DNA from: Arenicola marina | Taxonomy: Eukaryota > Annelida > Polychaeta > Arenicolidae | NCBI GenBank assembly: GCA_964019135.1 | Contig: OZ025249.1 | Coordinates: forward strand, 5,382,039 to 5,446,038 | Direction of reading: 5' to 3' | Length of the DNA: 64,000 nt | Shown here: piece by piece, positions 37,291-48,800 of the stretch | How the letters are laid out: every line of letters begins with the position of its first letter | Position numbering within the stretch: position 1 is the first letter of the stretch | The notes under the pieces: model-generated | The model's database searches: none | What the model was told of the DNA's origin: nothing | What the model saw: the letters and a program-made list of their open reading frames with translations, nothing else | Program-made: the position numbers and the translations under genes

Positions 37291-38484
37291 ATGCTGGGCC
37301 TGTGAGTACACTCGGGACCCCCACGCCACTAGAGGTGACCCCCGCTGCTACGACCCTTTCCCCGTCGAGACAGCCTCGCAGTTCACTCAACAGATGGCGT
37401 GCTTCGGGGATTGTGAGGTGAGAATGATCTCCCTTTTATATATTTCACAATTTCACTTATAATGTTGCAAGTCAACACGATGTATTGAGGTCCGTATGAA
37501 TTATGTAAATATAAGGATATAGTGCGCAATAGATAAAAAAACGTGTTGTAAAAGGCACATTTTTGCCTGAATTATGCATCTTTGGCATGGTTGGCTTTCT
37601 TATGTACTACGTCAGCAATATTCAAACACTGTAGCCCTGTTTTGCCTGTTCACATTGTGATCTCGTAAGTGTCTTAACAAATAACCGATCCCTATTATGG
37701 TGATCAGATACATGTAGTAGTAAGTGTAGTAATATGTAACCGGATATCCTTAAAGCATATCCGGTGATTCGTGATTATCAATTGCCGCTCAGTAAAAACC
37801 AAATGTCTATGAAACGTTCTCCACGACTTTGTCAAGGACAGGCAACAGTCATGAAGATAAAAAAACGATATTACGATTAGAATAATATGTGCATCGAAGA
37901 TCTAGCAAATAGTTTGAAGATGATACAGTGGGCGTTTTGTTGTAGGAACAACTTTAACCTTAAAGTCTCATCTTCTAAACAGATATATCCAATTCTTGTA
38001 TCTGTGGGATCCATTCTATTCCATAAAAAGGTGGACTTTATGGTCGTACTATAGTGACATCCGCGGTCCCACTCTACCAGGTCTGACGTTAGGCGCTAAA
38101 TCCCCGCTAAACCCCCTGAACACCCCACCCACACCCCATCCCCACCCACCCCCACCTCGGTTGTCACTTTCTTAAAACCCTTCTGAATATTCCCGGAATG
38201 CATAGCAAATATTTCTTTCAGACAGTTCCCCAGTTGCATGTTTAATCAGCTGTTTCTGGCCGTTGCAGAAGTCCGTGACTCGCTTGGATGACGCCAGTCT
38301 GTCCGTCGTGAGGCGCTGCAGCGAACACTGCCACAGCTACGGGCGAGAGGATTACTTCACTCTCTGCTGCAACACCACGCTGTGCAACGGCTCGCCGCCC
38401 GGCCGGCAGGGGGCGTCCATCTACACGCTCACCGCCATCGGCGCTTTGTTTGGCCTCCACAGCACGTGGTCGCTGTTTTTATAG
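37266..38484 (+). CDS. Ly-6/uPAR (LU) domain GPI-anchored protein, last two exons, 5' partial
   Basis: Two exons give one frame of 121 residues: 37,266-37,417 (phase-1 acceptor, donor GAG|GTGAGA) and 38,269-38,484 (acceptor TTGCAG|AAG, phase 0, stop TAG at 38,482), separated by an 851-bp intron. Counting from the first complete codon, ten cysteines lie at 9, 12, 27, 45, 49, 67, 71, 83, 84 and 89. They end in CCNTTLCN at 83-90, the signature of the three-finger LU fold. The DPRCYDPF and VVRRC segments resemble the quiver/sleepless-type branch, whose known members are small GPI-anchored neuronal membrane proteins that modulate channels and receptors. N85 and N90 are N-glycosylation sequons. Residues 100-121 form a hydrophobic tail suited to a GPI signal. 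The signal-peptide exon is missing and should lie upstream of array B. Three candidate acceptors (after 37,265, 37,274 and 37,280) are all phase 1, so the exact exon start is open. The specific ligand is unknown. Confidence 0.85.
37418..38268 (+). other. Last intron of the Ly-6-type gene
   Basis: GT-AG intron of 851 bp, AT-rich, with no repeat array. A C-rich tract lies at about 38,110-38,155. It has the usual layout for LU-domain genes, in which an intron splits the domain after the fifth cysteine region. Confidence 0.75.
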
Positions 38485-38725
38485 CTAAATACCGCAAACA
38501 TTATAGTGCTGCCATCTATCGGTGATGATAGTCGTCCGGTGACAGTGAGCAGCTGGTTCTACACAAGGGCGCGCTGGTGGTCTCTATGTCCAATATACAA
38601 TGGATTATCCATGGAAAGCCCTGGCGGTAGTACATGTTGTGTGTGGTAGTGATTATGTGAATATTATATTAACCGTCATTCTATCCACATGTGATGCGTT
38701 TTGCAATAAAATGCCAAATGAGGTC
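38485..38725 (+). terminator. 3' UTR and poly(A) signal of the Ly-6-type gene
   Basis: A canonical AATAAA lies at 38,705-38,710, 221 bp after the stop codon, and is followed by T-rich sequence (CTCTCTTTTTTGTACG near 38,724). This is a plausible cleavage and polyadenylation site for the transcript. Confidence 0.55.
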
Positions 38726-39847
38726 TCTCTTTTTTGTACGCGTTGCATTCAGTGTCGCCGAGGCTAGAAGCAACAGCGGAATAGTTAAGCACTGTACCGG
38801 AGCACATCTTTTGTACATTGCAGCAAGCACGGCGGTAAAACTAATGTTATTCATACTTATAATCGCGAGTTGCTGATTCACATAGGCCGCTAAATGACCG
38901 CTTTCAATCTGTATTTAACTGCTGTTCTTCCTGCTACTATTCACCCCCACGTCATTCACGTTGTGAAACAAAGCTACGTGGTCATAATACAGACAAGGGA
39001 GTCCCGTGACATCACGGACAACACTTCGGTCGCTGTCCGCGTGGGCAGTGACCTGTCCACTCCTCCCCCCCCTCCACCACACCTCTCGCCACCCGCCACC
39101 CTACCCACCGGGGGGCTGGGGGGGGGGGGGGGGGGTTTCACGGCAGCCCAGACGAGTTCAACGAGGGATACCCGTCCGCAGCGCCATATCCAGTGCAGCG
39201 ACCATTCCCCGAACTAACATCGTGTCATAAAACGGTAGGCTGCGAGCAGAAAAGCCAACAGGGCTGTAAAATATTCCCAGTAAATTAAGTTTACGAGATT
39301 GTAAAACGAGAATGATGCAAAAATCCTTCGGCGAAGAAGAGACCATTGGGAAGAACTAAATGGAGAGAATACAAGGGGAAAAGTGCTCGGCGATGAGCCA
39401 GACGAGCAAATTCAGATTTATTCCTCCGGTGTAGCGTATACATCGTGACCTCTACGCTGACCTTCATCGACCTTGTGATTCGTCCTACGGTCTTCGCTAC
39501 GTCTGCCTCGTGCTACGGTGTCTCTGTACCTGCAACCCTCGCCCCCCATCCCTCCACGTCCCTGCCCACCCTCCCCCCCCCCCCTCATGGCCGCTCCCCA
39601 GCCCTCCCGCGTGGCTGACCGTGGCTCTCGGTAATATTTTCTGTCTCTCTAATTATCTAATTCTCTTTATAGGCTATGCCTCTCGCCGACCAAACCCATT
39701 TAGCTTTTTTCTTCTGGCTCTCCTCCTGTGCGAGTCGCCGTCTTTGTCACTGTCCGCCTGGCACCGCCTGCCCCCCCCCCTTCTCCCACCACTCCCTCCC
39801 CCTCCCCCGCCTCCTCCTCCCGTCCTTATCACCGTGTCTGCCCGCAG
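38726..39847. other. Spacer with G-run and polypyrimidine tract
   Basis: No supported gene. Notable composition includes an almost unbroken G-run at about 39,111-39,136 and a pyrimidine-rich tract from about 39,765 to 39,847 that precedes a candidate splice acceptor. Another C-rich stretch lies near 39,540-39,610. Confidence 0.5.
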
Positions 39848-39910
39848 TTTAAAGACGGAGGGACCATCGGGTGGCAGACACTGGGGAAGAACCTCGGGTT
39901 ATCACGCGAG
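39848..39910 (+). CDS. Candidate internal exon, possible death-domain fragment
   Basis: An ~80-bp pyrimidine tract ending in CTGCCCGCAG is followed by an open frame with the residues GWQTLGKNLGLS, then a weak donor (GAG|GTCGGG) at 39,910. The W-x-x-L-x-x-x-L-G-L-S spacing resembles helix 2 of death-fold domains. The frame stays open past the donor into low-complexity glycine codons. No partner exon was found: downstream lie arrays C and D, upstream the end of the Ly-6-type gene. It could equally be a chance frame. Low confidence. Confidence 0.2.
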
Positions 39911-40102
39911 GTCGGGGAGTGGGATGGAGAGGGGGGGGGGGAGGGGGAGGGGGCCTGCTTATCCATTTATTGTCCCATTAGCATGAAACGCAATCTTGCA
40001 TTACGGGTGTCTAAGGACCAAAGCATCCTCCCTCTTCCAGCGGTTTTTCCGATCGTCTTGTCCATTTTGCGGATTATGGGGCAGCGTGGAGACTATGCTT
40101 GA

Positions 40103-40997
40103 GATCTGTTACAATCCTATGCAATGCAGCACTCAACAAACTATGTTGGAAATCCATTCTGGGTGTGTTACAGAGAACGGGGGCAAACTATGGTGGAAAT
40201 TCATTCTGGGTTTGTTATAGAGCACGAAGCAAACAATGATGGAAATTCATTCAGGGTTTGTTATGGACCGCTGAGCAAATTATGGTGGAAATTCATTCTG
40301 GGTTTGTTATACAGCACGAAGCAAACAATGATGGAAATTCATTCTGGGTTTGTTATGGACCGCTGAGCAAATTATGGTGGAAATTCATTCTGGGTTTGTT
40401 ATAGAGCACGAAGCAAACAATGATGGAAATTCATTCAGGGTTTGTTATGGACCGCTGAGCAAATTATGGTGGAAATTCATTCTGGGTTTGTTATGTAGCG
40501 CTGAGCAAGCTATGTTGAAAATTCATTCTGGGTTTGTTATGTAGCGCTGAGCAAACTGATGGAAATTCATTCAGGATTTGTTATGGAGCACGGAGCAAAC
40601 AATGATGGAAATTCATTCTGGGTTTGTTATGGACCGCTGAGCAAACTGATGGAAATTCATTCAGGATTTGTTATGGAGCGCTGAGCAAACTATGGTGGAA
40701 ATTCATTCAGGGTTTGTTATGGAGCACGGAGCAAACAATGATGGAAATTCATTCTGGGTTTGTTATGGAGCGCTGAGCAAACTGATGGAAATTCATTCAG
40801 GATTTGTTATGGAGCGCTGAGCAAACTATGGTGGAAATTCATTCAGGGTTTGTTATGGAGCACGGAGCAAACAATGATGGAAATTCATTCTGGGTTTGTT
40901 ATGGAGCGCTGAGCAAACTATGGTGGAAATTCATTCAGGGTTTGTTATGTAGCACGGAGCAAACTATGATGGAAATTCATTCTGGATTCGCTATGGA
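40103..40997. repeat. Array C: 44-46-bp minisatellite
   Basis: About 20 units built around GGAAATTCATTCTGGGTTTG, with alternating inner parts (AGCACGGAGCAAAC or CCGCTGAGCAAA). Length variants of 44-46 bp shift the reading frame between units. The first units are the most diverged (ATCCATTCTGGGTG near 40,152). The array joins array D with no intervening sequence at about 40,997. Confidence 0.93.
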
Positions 40998-42079
40998 GCC
41001 CAACCCCACCCACATACTGCTCTACTTCCCCAGTCCCCCGTGTCTGTCACCACACCCCACCCCACCCACATACTGCTCTACTTCCCCAGTCCCCCGTGTC
41101 TGTCACCCCACCCCACCCCACCCACATACTGCTCTACTTCCCCAGTCCCCCGTGTCTGTCACCACACCCCACCCACATACTGCTCTACTTCCCCAGTCCC
41201 CCGTGTCTGTCACCCCCCCCCCATCCCACCCACATACTGCTCTACTTCCCCAGTCCCCCGTGTCTGTCACCACACCCCACCCCACCCACATACTGCTCTA
41301 CGTCCCCAGTCCCCCGTGTCTGTCACCTCACCCCACCCACATACTGCTCTACGTCCCCAGTCCCCCGTGTCTGTTACCTCACCCCACCCAGATACTGCTC
41401 TACGTCCCCAGTCCCCCGTGTCTGTTACCTCACCCCACCCAGATACTGCTCTACGTCCCCAGTCCCCCGTGTCTGTCACCCCACCCCACCCACATACTGC
41501 TCTACGTCCCCAGTCCCCCGTGTCTGTCACCCCACCCCACCCACATACTGCTCTACTTCCCCAGTCCCCCGTGTCTGCCACCCCACCCCACCCACATACT
41601 GCTCTACGTCCCCAGTCCCCCGTGTCTGTTACCCCACCCCACCCAGATACTGCTCTACTTCCCCAGTCCCCCGTGTCTGTCACCCCACCCCACCCACATA
41701 CTGCTCTACTTCCCCAGTCCCCCGTGTCTGTCACCCCACCCCACCCACATACTGCTCTACGTCCCCAGTCCCCCGTGTCTGTCACCACATCCCACCCACA
41801 TACTGCTCTACGTCCCCAGTCCCCCGTGTCTGCCACCCCACCCCACCCACATACTGCTCTACGTCCCCAGTCCCCCGTGTCTGTCACCCCACCCCACGCA
41901 CATACTGCTCTACGTCCCCAGTCCCCCGTGTCTGTCACCCCACCCCACCGACATACTGCTCTACGTCCCCAGTCCCCCGTGTCTGTCACCCCACCCCACC
42001 CACATACTGCTCTACTTCCCCAGTCCCCCGTGTCTGTCACCACACCCCACCCACATACTGCTCTACTTCCCCAGTCCCC

Positions 42080-45000
42080 CGTGTCTGTCATCCCACCCCA
42101 CCCACATACTGCTCTACTTCCCCAGTCCCCCGTGTCTGTCACCCCACCCCACCCACATACTGCTCTACTTCCCCAGTCCCCCGTGTCTGTCACCACACCC
42201 CACCCCACCCACATACTGCTCTACTTCCCCAGTCCCCCGTGTCTGTCACCCCCCCCCCCCATCCCACCCACATACTGCTCTACTTCCCCAGTCCCCCGTG
42301 TCTGTCACCACACCCCACCCCACCCACATACTGCTCTACGTCCCCAGTCCCCCGTGTCTGTCACCTCACCCCACCCACATACTGCTCTACTTCCCCAGTC
42401 CCCCGTGTCTGTCACCCCACCCCACCCACATACTGCTCTACGTCCCCAGTCCCCCGTGTCTGTCACCCCACCCCACCCACATACTGCTCTACTTCCCCAG
42501 TCCCCCGTGTCTGTCACCTCACCCCACCCACATACTGCTCTACGTCCCCAGTCCCCCGTGTCTGTCACCCCACCCCACCCACATACTGCTCTACGTCCCC
42601 AGTCCCCCGTGTCTGTCACCCCACCCCACCCACATACTGCTCTACTTCCCCAGTCCCCCGTGTCTGTCACCTCACCCCACCCACATACTGCTCTACGTCC
42701 CCAGTCCCCCGTGTCTGTCACCCCACCCCACCCACATACTGCTCTACGTCCCCAGTCACCCGTGTCTGTCACCCCACCCCACCCCACCCACATACTGCTC
42801 TACGTCCCCAGTCCCCCATGTCTGTCACCCCACCCCACCCACATACTGCTCTACGTCCCCAGTCCCCCGTGTCTGTCACCACACCCCACCCCACCCCACC
42901 CACATACTGCTCTACGTCCCCAGTCCCCCGTGTCTGTTACCACACCCCACCCACATACTGCTCTACGTCCCCAGTCCCCCGTGTCTGTTACCTCACCCCA
43001 CCCACATACTGCTCTGCGTCCCCAGTCCCCCATGTCTGTCACCCCACCCCACCCACATACTGCTCTACGTCCCCAGTCCCCCGTGTCTGTCACCCCACCC
43101 CACCCACATACTGCTCTACGTCCCCAGTCCCCCGTGTCTGCCACCCCACCCCACCCACATACTGCTCTACTTCCCCGGTCCCCCGTGTCTGTTACCTCAC
43201 CCCACCCACATACTGCTCTACTTCCCCAGTCCCCGTGTCTGTCACCCCACCCCACCCACATACTGCTCTACGTCCCCAGTCCCCCGTGTCTGCCACCCCA
43301 CCCCACCCACATACTGCTCTACGTCCCCAGTCCCCCGTGTCTGTTACCCCACCCCACCCAAATACTGCTCTACGTCCCCAGTCCCCCGTGTCTGTCACCC
43401 CACCCCACCCACATACTGCTCTACGTCCCCAGTCCCCCGTGTCTGCCACCCCACCCCACCCACATACTGCTCTACGTCCCCAGTCCCCCGTGTCTGCCAC
43501 CCCACCCCACCCACATACTGCTCTACGTCCCCAGTCCCCCGTGTCTGCCACCCCACCCCACCCACATACTGCTCTACGTCCCCAGTCCCCCGTGTCTGCC
43601 ACCCCACCCCACCCACATACTGCTCTACGTCCCCAGTCCCCCGTGTCTGTTACCCCACCCCACCCACATACTGCTCTACTTCCCCAGTCCCCCGTGTCTG
43701 TCACCCCACCCCACCCCACCCACATACTGCTCTACGTCCCCAGTCCCCCGTGTCTGTTACCCCACCCCACCCAAATACTGCTCTACGTCCCCAGTCCCCC
43801 GTGTCTGTCACCCCACCCCACCCACATACTGCTCTACGTCCCCAGTCCCCCGTGTCTGTTACCCCACCCCACCCAAATACTGCTCTACGTCCCCAGTCCC
43901 CCGTGTCTGTCACCCCACCCCACCCACATACTGCTCTACGTCCCCAGTCCCCCGTGTCTGCCACCCCACCCCACCCACATACTGCTCTACGTCCCCAGTC
44001 CCCCGTGTCTGCCACCCCACCCCACCCACATACTGCTCTACGTCCCCAGTCCCCCGTGTCTGCCACCCCACCCCACCCACATACTGCTCTACGTCCCCAG
44101 TCCCCCATGTCTGTCACCCCACCCCACCCACATACTGCTCTACGTCCCCAGTCCCCCGTGTCTGTCACCCCACCCCACCCACATACTGCTCTACGTCCCC
44201 AGTCCCCCGTGTCTGCCACCCCACCCCACCCACATACTGCTCTACTTCCCCGGTCCCCCGTGTCTGTTACCTCACCCCACCCACATACTGCTCTACTTCC
44301 CCAGTCCCCCGTGTCTGTCACCCCACCCCACCCACATACTGCTCTACGTCCCCAGTCCCCCGTGTCTGCCACCCCACCCCACCCACATACTGCTCTACGT
44401 CCCCAGTCCCCCGTGTCTGTTACCCCACCCCACCCAAATACTGCTCTACGTCCCCAGTCCCCCGTGTCTGTCACCCCACCCCACCCACATACTGCTCTAC
44501 GTCCCCAGTCCCCCGTGTCTGCCACCCCACCCCACCCACATACTGCTCTACGTCCCCAGTCCCCCGTGTCTGCCACCCCACCCCACCCACATACTGCTCT
44601 ACGTCCCCAGTCCCCCGTGTCTGTTACCCCACCCCACCCAAATACTGCTCTACGTCCCCAGTCCCCCGTGTCTGTCACCCCACCCCACCCACATACTGCT
44701 CTACGTCCCCAGTCCCCCGTGTCTGTCACCACACCCCACCCACATACTGCTCTACTTCCCCAGTCCCCCATGTCTGTCACCCCACCCCACCCACACACTG
44801 CTCTACGTCCCCAGTCCCCCGTGTCTGCCACCCCACCCCACCCACACACTGCTCTACGTCCCCAGTCCCCCGTGTCTGCCACCCCACCCCACCCACATAC
44901 TGCTCTACTTCCCCAGTCCCCCGTGTCTGTCATCCCACCCCACCCACATACTGCTCTACTTCCCCAGTCCCCCGTGTCTGTCACCCCACCCCACCCACAT

Positions 45001-45830
45001 ACTGCTCTACTTCCCCAGTCCCCCGTGTCTGTCACCACACCCCACCCCACCCACATACTGCTCTACTTCCCCAGTCCCCCGTGTCTGTCACCCCCCCCCC
45101 CCATCCCACCCACATACTGCTCTACTTCCCCAGTCCCCCGTGTCTGTCACCACACCCCACCCCACCCACATACTGCTCTACGTCCCCAGTCCCCCGTGTC
45201 TGTCACCTCACCCCACCCACATACTGCTCTACTTCCCCAGTCCCCCGTGTCTGTCACCCCACCCCACCCACATACTGCTCTACGTCCCCAGTCCCCCGTG
45301 TCTGTCACCCCACCCCACCCACATACTGCTCTACTTCCCCAGTCCCCCGTGTCTGTCACCTCACCCCACCCACATACTGCTCTACGTCCCCAGTCCCCCG
45401 TGTCTGTCACCCCACCCCACCCACATACTGCTCTACGTCCCCAGTCCCCCGTGTCTGTCACCCCACCCCACCCACATACTGCTCTACGTCCCCAGTCACC
45501 CGTGTCTGTCACCCCACCCCACCCCACCCACATACTGCTCTACGTCCCCAGTCCCCCATGTCTGTCACCCCACCCCACCCACATACTGCTCTACGTCCCC
45601 AGTCCCCCGTGTCTGTCACCACACCCCACCCCACCCCACCCACATACTGCTCTACGTCCCCAGTCCCCCGTGTCTGTTACCACACCCCACCCACATACTG
45701 CTCTACGTCCCCAGTCCCCCGTGTCTGTTACCTCACCCCACCCACATACTGCTCTGCGTCCCCAGTCCCCCATGTCTGTCACCCCACCCCACCCACATAC
45801 TGCTCTACGTCCCCAGTCCCCCGTGTCTGT
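42080..45830. repeat. Higher-order duplication in array D (2,842/2,740-bp offset)
   Basis: Variant order around 42,080-43,150 recurs around 44,920-45,830. Block starts are offset by 2,842 bp (42,214 versus 45,056). After about 42,790 versus 45,530 the offset becomes 2,740 bp, which implies a two-unit (102 bp) difference between copies. Both copies include the same poly-C variant (42,250 and 45,090). Confidence 0.75.
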
Positions 45831-48800
45831 CACCCCACCCCACCCACATACTGCTCTACGTCCCCAGTCCCCCGTGTCTGCCACCCCACCCCACCCACAT
45901 ACTGCTCTACGTCCCCAGTCCCCCGTGTCTGTCACCCCACCCCACCCACATACTGCTCTACGTCCCCAGTCCCCCGTGTCTGTCACCCCACCCCACCCAC
46001 ATACTGCTCTACGTCCCCAGTCCCCCGTGTCTGTCACCACACCCCACCCACATACTGCTCTACTTCCCCAGTCCCCCGTGTCTGCCACCCCACCCCACCC
46101 ACATACTGCTCTACGTCCCCAGTCCCCCGTGTCTGCCACCCCACCCCACCCACATACTGCTCTACGTCCCCAGTCCCCCGTGTCTGTCACCCCACCCCAC
46201 CCACATACTGCTCTACGTCCCCAGTCCCCCGTGTCTGTCACCACACCCAACCCACATACTGCTCTACGTCCCCAGTCCCCCGTGTCTGCCACCCCACCCC
46301 ACCCACATACTGCTCTACGTCCCCAGTCCCCCGTGTCTGCCACCCCACCCCACCCACATACTGCTCTACGTCCCCAGTCCCCCGTGTCTGTCACCCCACC
46401 CCACCCACATACTGCTCTACGTCCCCAGTCCCCCGTGTCTGTCACCCCACCCCACCCACATACTGCTCTACGTCCCCAGTCCCCCGTGTCTGCCACCCCA
46501 CCCCACCCACATACTGCTCTACGTCCCCAGTCCCCCGTGTCTGCCACCCCACCCCACCCACATACTGCTCTACGTCCCCAGTCCCCCATGTCTGTCACCC
46601 CACCCCACCCACATACTGCTCTACGTCCCCAGTCCCCCGTGTCTGTCACCCCACCCCACCCACATACTGCTCTACGTCCCCAGTCCCCCGTGTCTGTCAC
46701 CCCACCCCACCCACATACTGCTCTACGTCCCCAGTCCCCCGTGTCTGTCACCACACCCCACCCACATACTGCTCTACGTCCCCAGTCCCCCGTGTCTGCC
46801 ACCCCACCCCACCCACATACTGCTCTACGTCCCCAGTCCCCCGTGTCTGTCACCACACCCCACCCACATACTGCTCTACTTCCCCAGTCCCCCGTGTCTG
46901 TCACCACACCCCACCCCACCCACATACTGCTCTACTTCCCCAGTCCCCCGTGTCTGTCACCCCACCTCACCCACATACTGCTCTACGTCCCCAGTCCCCC
47001 GTGTCTGCCACCCCACCCCACCCACATACTGCTCTACGTCCCCAGTCCCCCGTGTCTGTCACCACACCCCACCCACATACTGCTCTACTTCCCCAGTCCC
47101 CCGTGTCTGTCACCACACCCCACCCCACCCACATACTGCTCTACTTCCCCAGTCCCCCGTGTCTGTCACCCCACCTCACCCACATACTGCTCTACGTCCC
47201 CAGTCCCCCGTGTCTGTCACCCCACCCCACCCACATACTGCTCTACGTCCCCAGTCCCCCGTGTCTGTCACCACACCCCACCCACATACTGCTCTACGTC
47301 CCCAGTCCCCCGTGTCTGCCACCCCACCCCACCCACATACTGCTCTACGTCCCCAGTCCCCCGTGTCTGTCACCACACCCCACCCACATACTGCTCTACT
47401 TCCCCAGTCCCCTGTGTCTGTCACCACACCCCACCCCACCCACATACTGCTCTACTTCCCCAGTCCCCCGTGTCTGTCACCCCACCTCACCCACATACTG
47501 CTCTACGTCCCCAGTCCCCCGTGTCTGCCACCCCACCCCACCCACATACTGCTCTACTTCCCCAGTCCCCCGTGTCTGCCACCCCACCCCACCCACATAC
47601 TGCTCTACTTCCCCAGTCCCCCGTGTCTGCCACCCCACCCCACCCACATACTGCTCTACGTCCCCAGTCCCCCGTGTCTGCCACCCCACCCCACCCACAT
47701 ACTGCTCTACGTCCCCAGTCCCCCGTGTCTGTCACCCCACCCCACCCCACCCACATACTGCTCTACGTCCCCAGTCCCCCGTGTCTGTTACCCCACCCCA
47801 CCCACATACTGCTCTACTTCCCCAGTCCCCCGTGTCTGTTACCCCACCCCACCCCACCCACATACTGCTCTACGTCCCCAGTCCCCCGTGTCTGCCACCC
47901 CACCCCACCCACATACTGCTCTGCGTCCCCAGTCCCCCGTGTCTGCCACCCCACCCCACCCACATACTGCTCTACGTCCCCAGTCCCCCGTGTCTGTTAC
48001 CCCACCCCACCCACATACTGCTCTACTTCCCCAGTCCCCCGTGTCTGCCACCCCACCCCACCCACATACTGCTCTACGTCCCCAGTCCCCCGTGTCTGCC
48101 ACCCCACCCCACCCACATACTGCTCTACGTCCCCAGTCCCCCGTGTCTGTCACCCCACCCCACCGACATACTGCTCTACGTCCCCAGTCCCCCGTGTCTG
48201 TCACCCCACCCCACCCACATACTGCTCTACTTCCCCAGTCCCCCGTGTCTGCCACCCCACCCCACCCACATACTGCTCTACGTCCCCAGTCCCCCGTGTC
48301 TGTTACCTCACCCCACCCACATACTGCTCTGCGTCCCCAGTCCCCCGTGTCTGCCACCCCACCCCACCCACATACTGCTCTACGTCCCCAGTCCCCCGTG
48401 TCTGTCACCCCACCCCACCCCACCCACATACTGCTCTACGTCCCCAGTCCCCCGCGTCTGCCACCCCACCCCACCCACATACTGCTCTACGTCCCCAGTC
48501 CCCCGTGTCTGTCACCCCACCCCACCCACATACTGCTCTACGTCCCCAGTCCCCCGTGTCTGTCACCCCACCCCACCCACATACTGCTCTACTTCCCCAG
48601 TCCCCCGTGTCTGCCACCCCACCCCACCCACATACTGCTCTACGTCCCCAGTCCCCCGTGTCTGCCACCCCACCCCACCCACATACTGCTCTACGTCCCC
48701 AGTCCCCCGTGTCTGTCACCCCACCCCACCCACACACTGCTCTACGTCCCCAGTCCCCCGTGTCTGTCACCCCACCCCACCCACATACTGCTCTACGTCC

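Noticed and set aside
31434-37329. Numerous 60-340-codon frames in array B on both strands
   Set aside because: They are low-complexity readings of the 42/52-bp unit. Only the plus frame that enters the LU exon has independent support.
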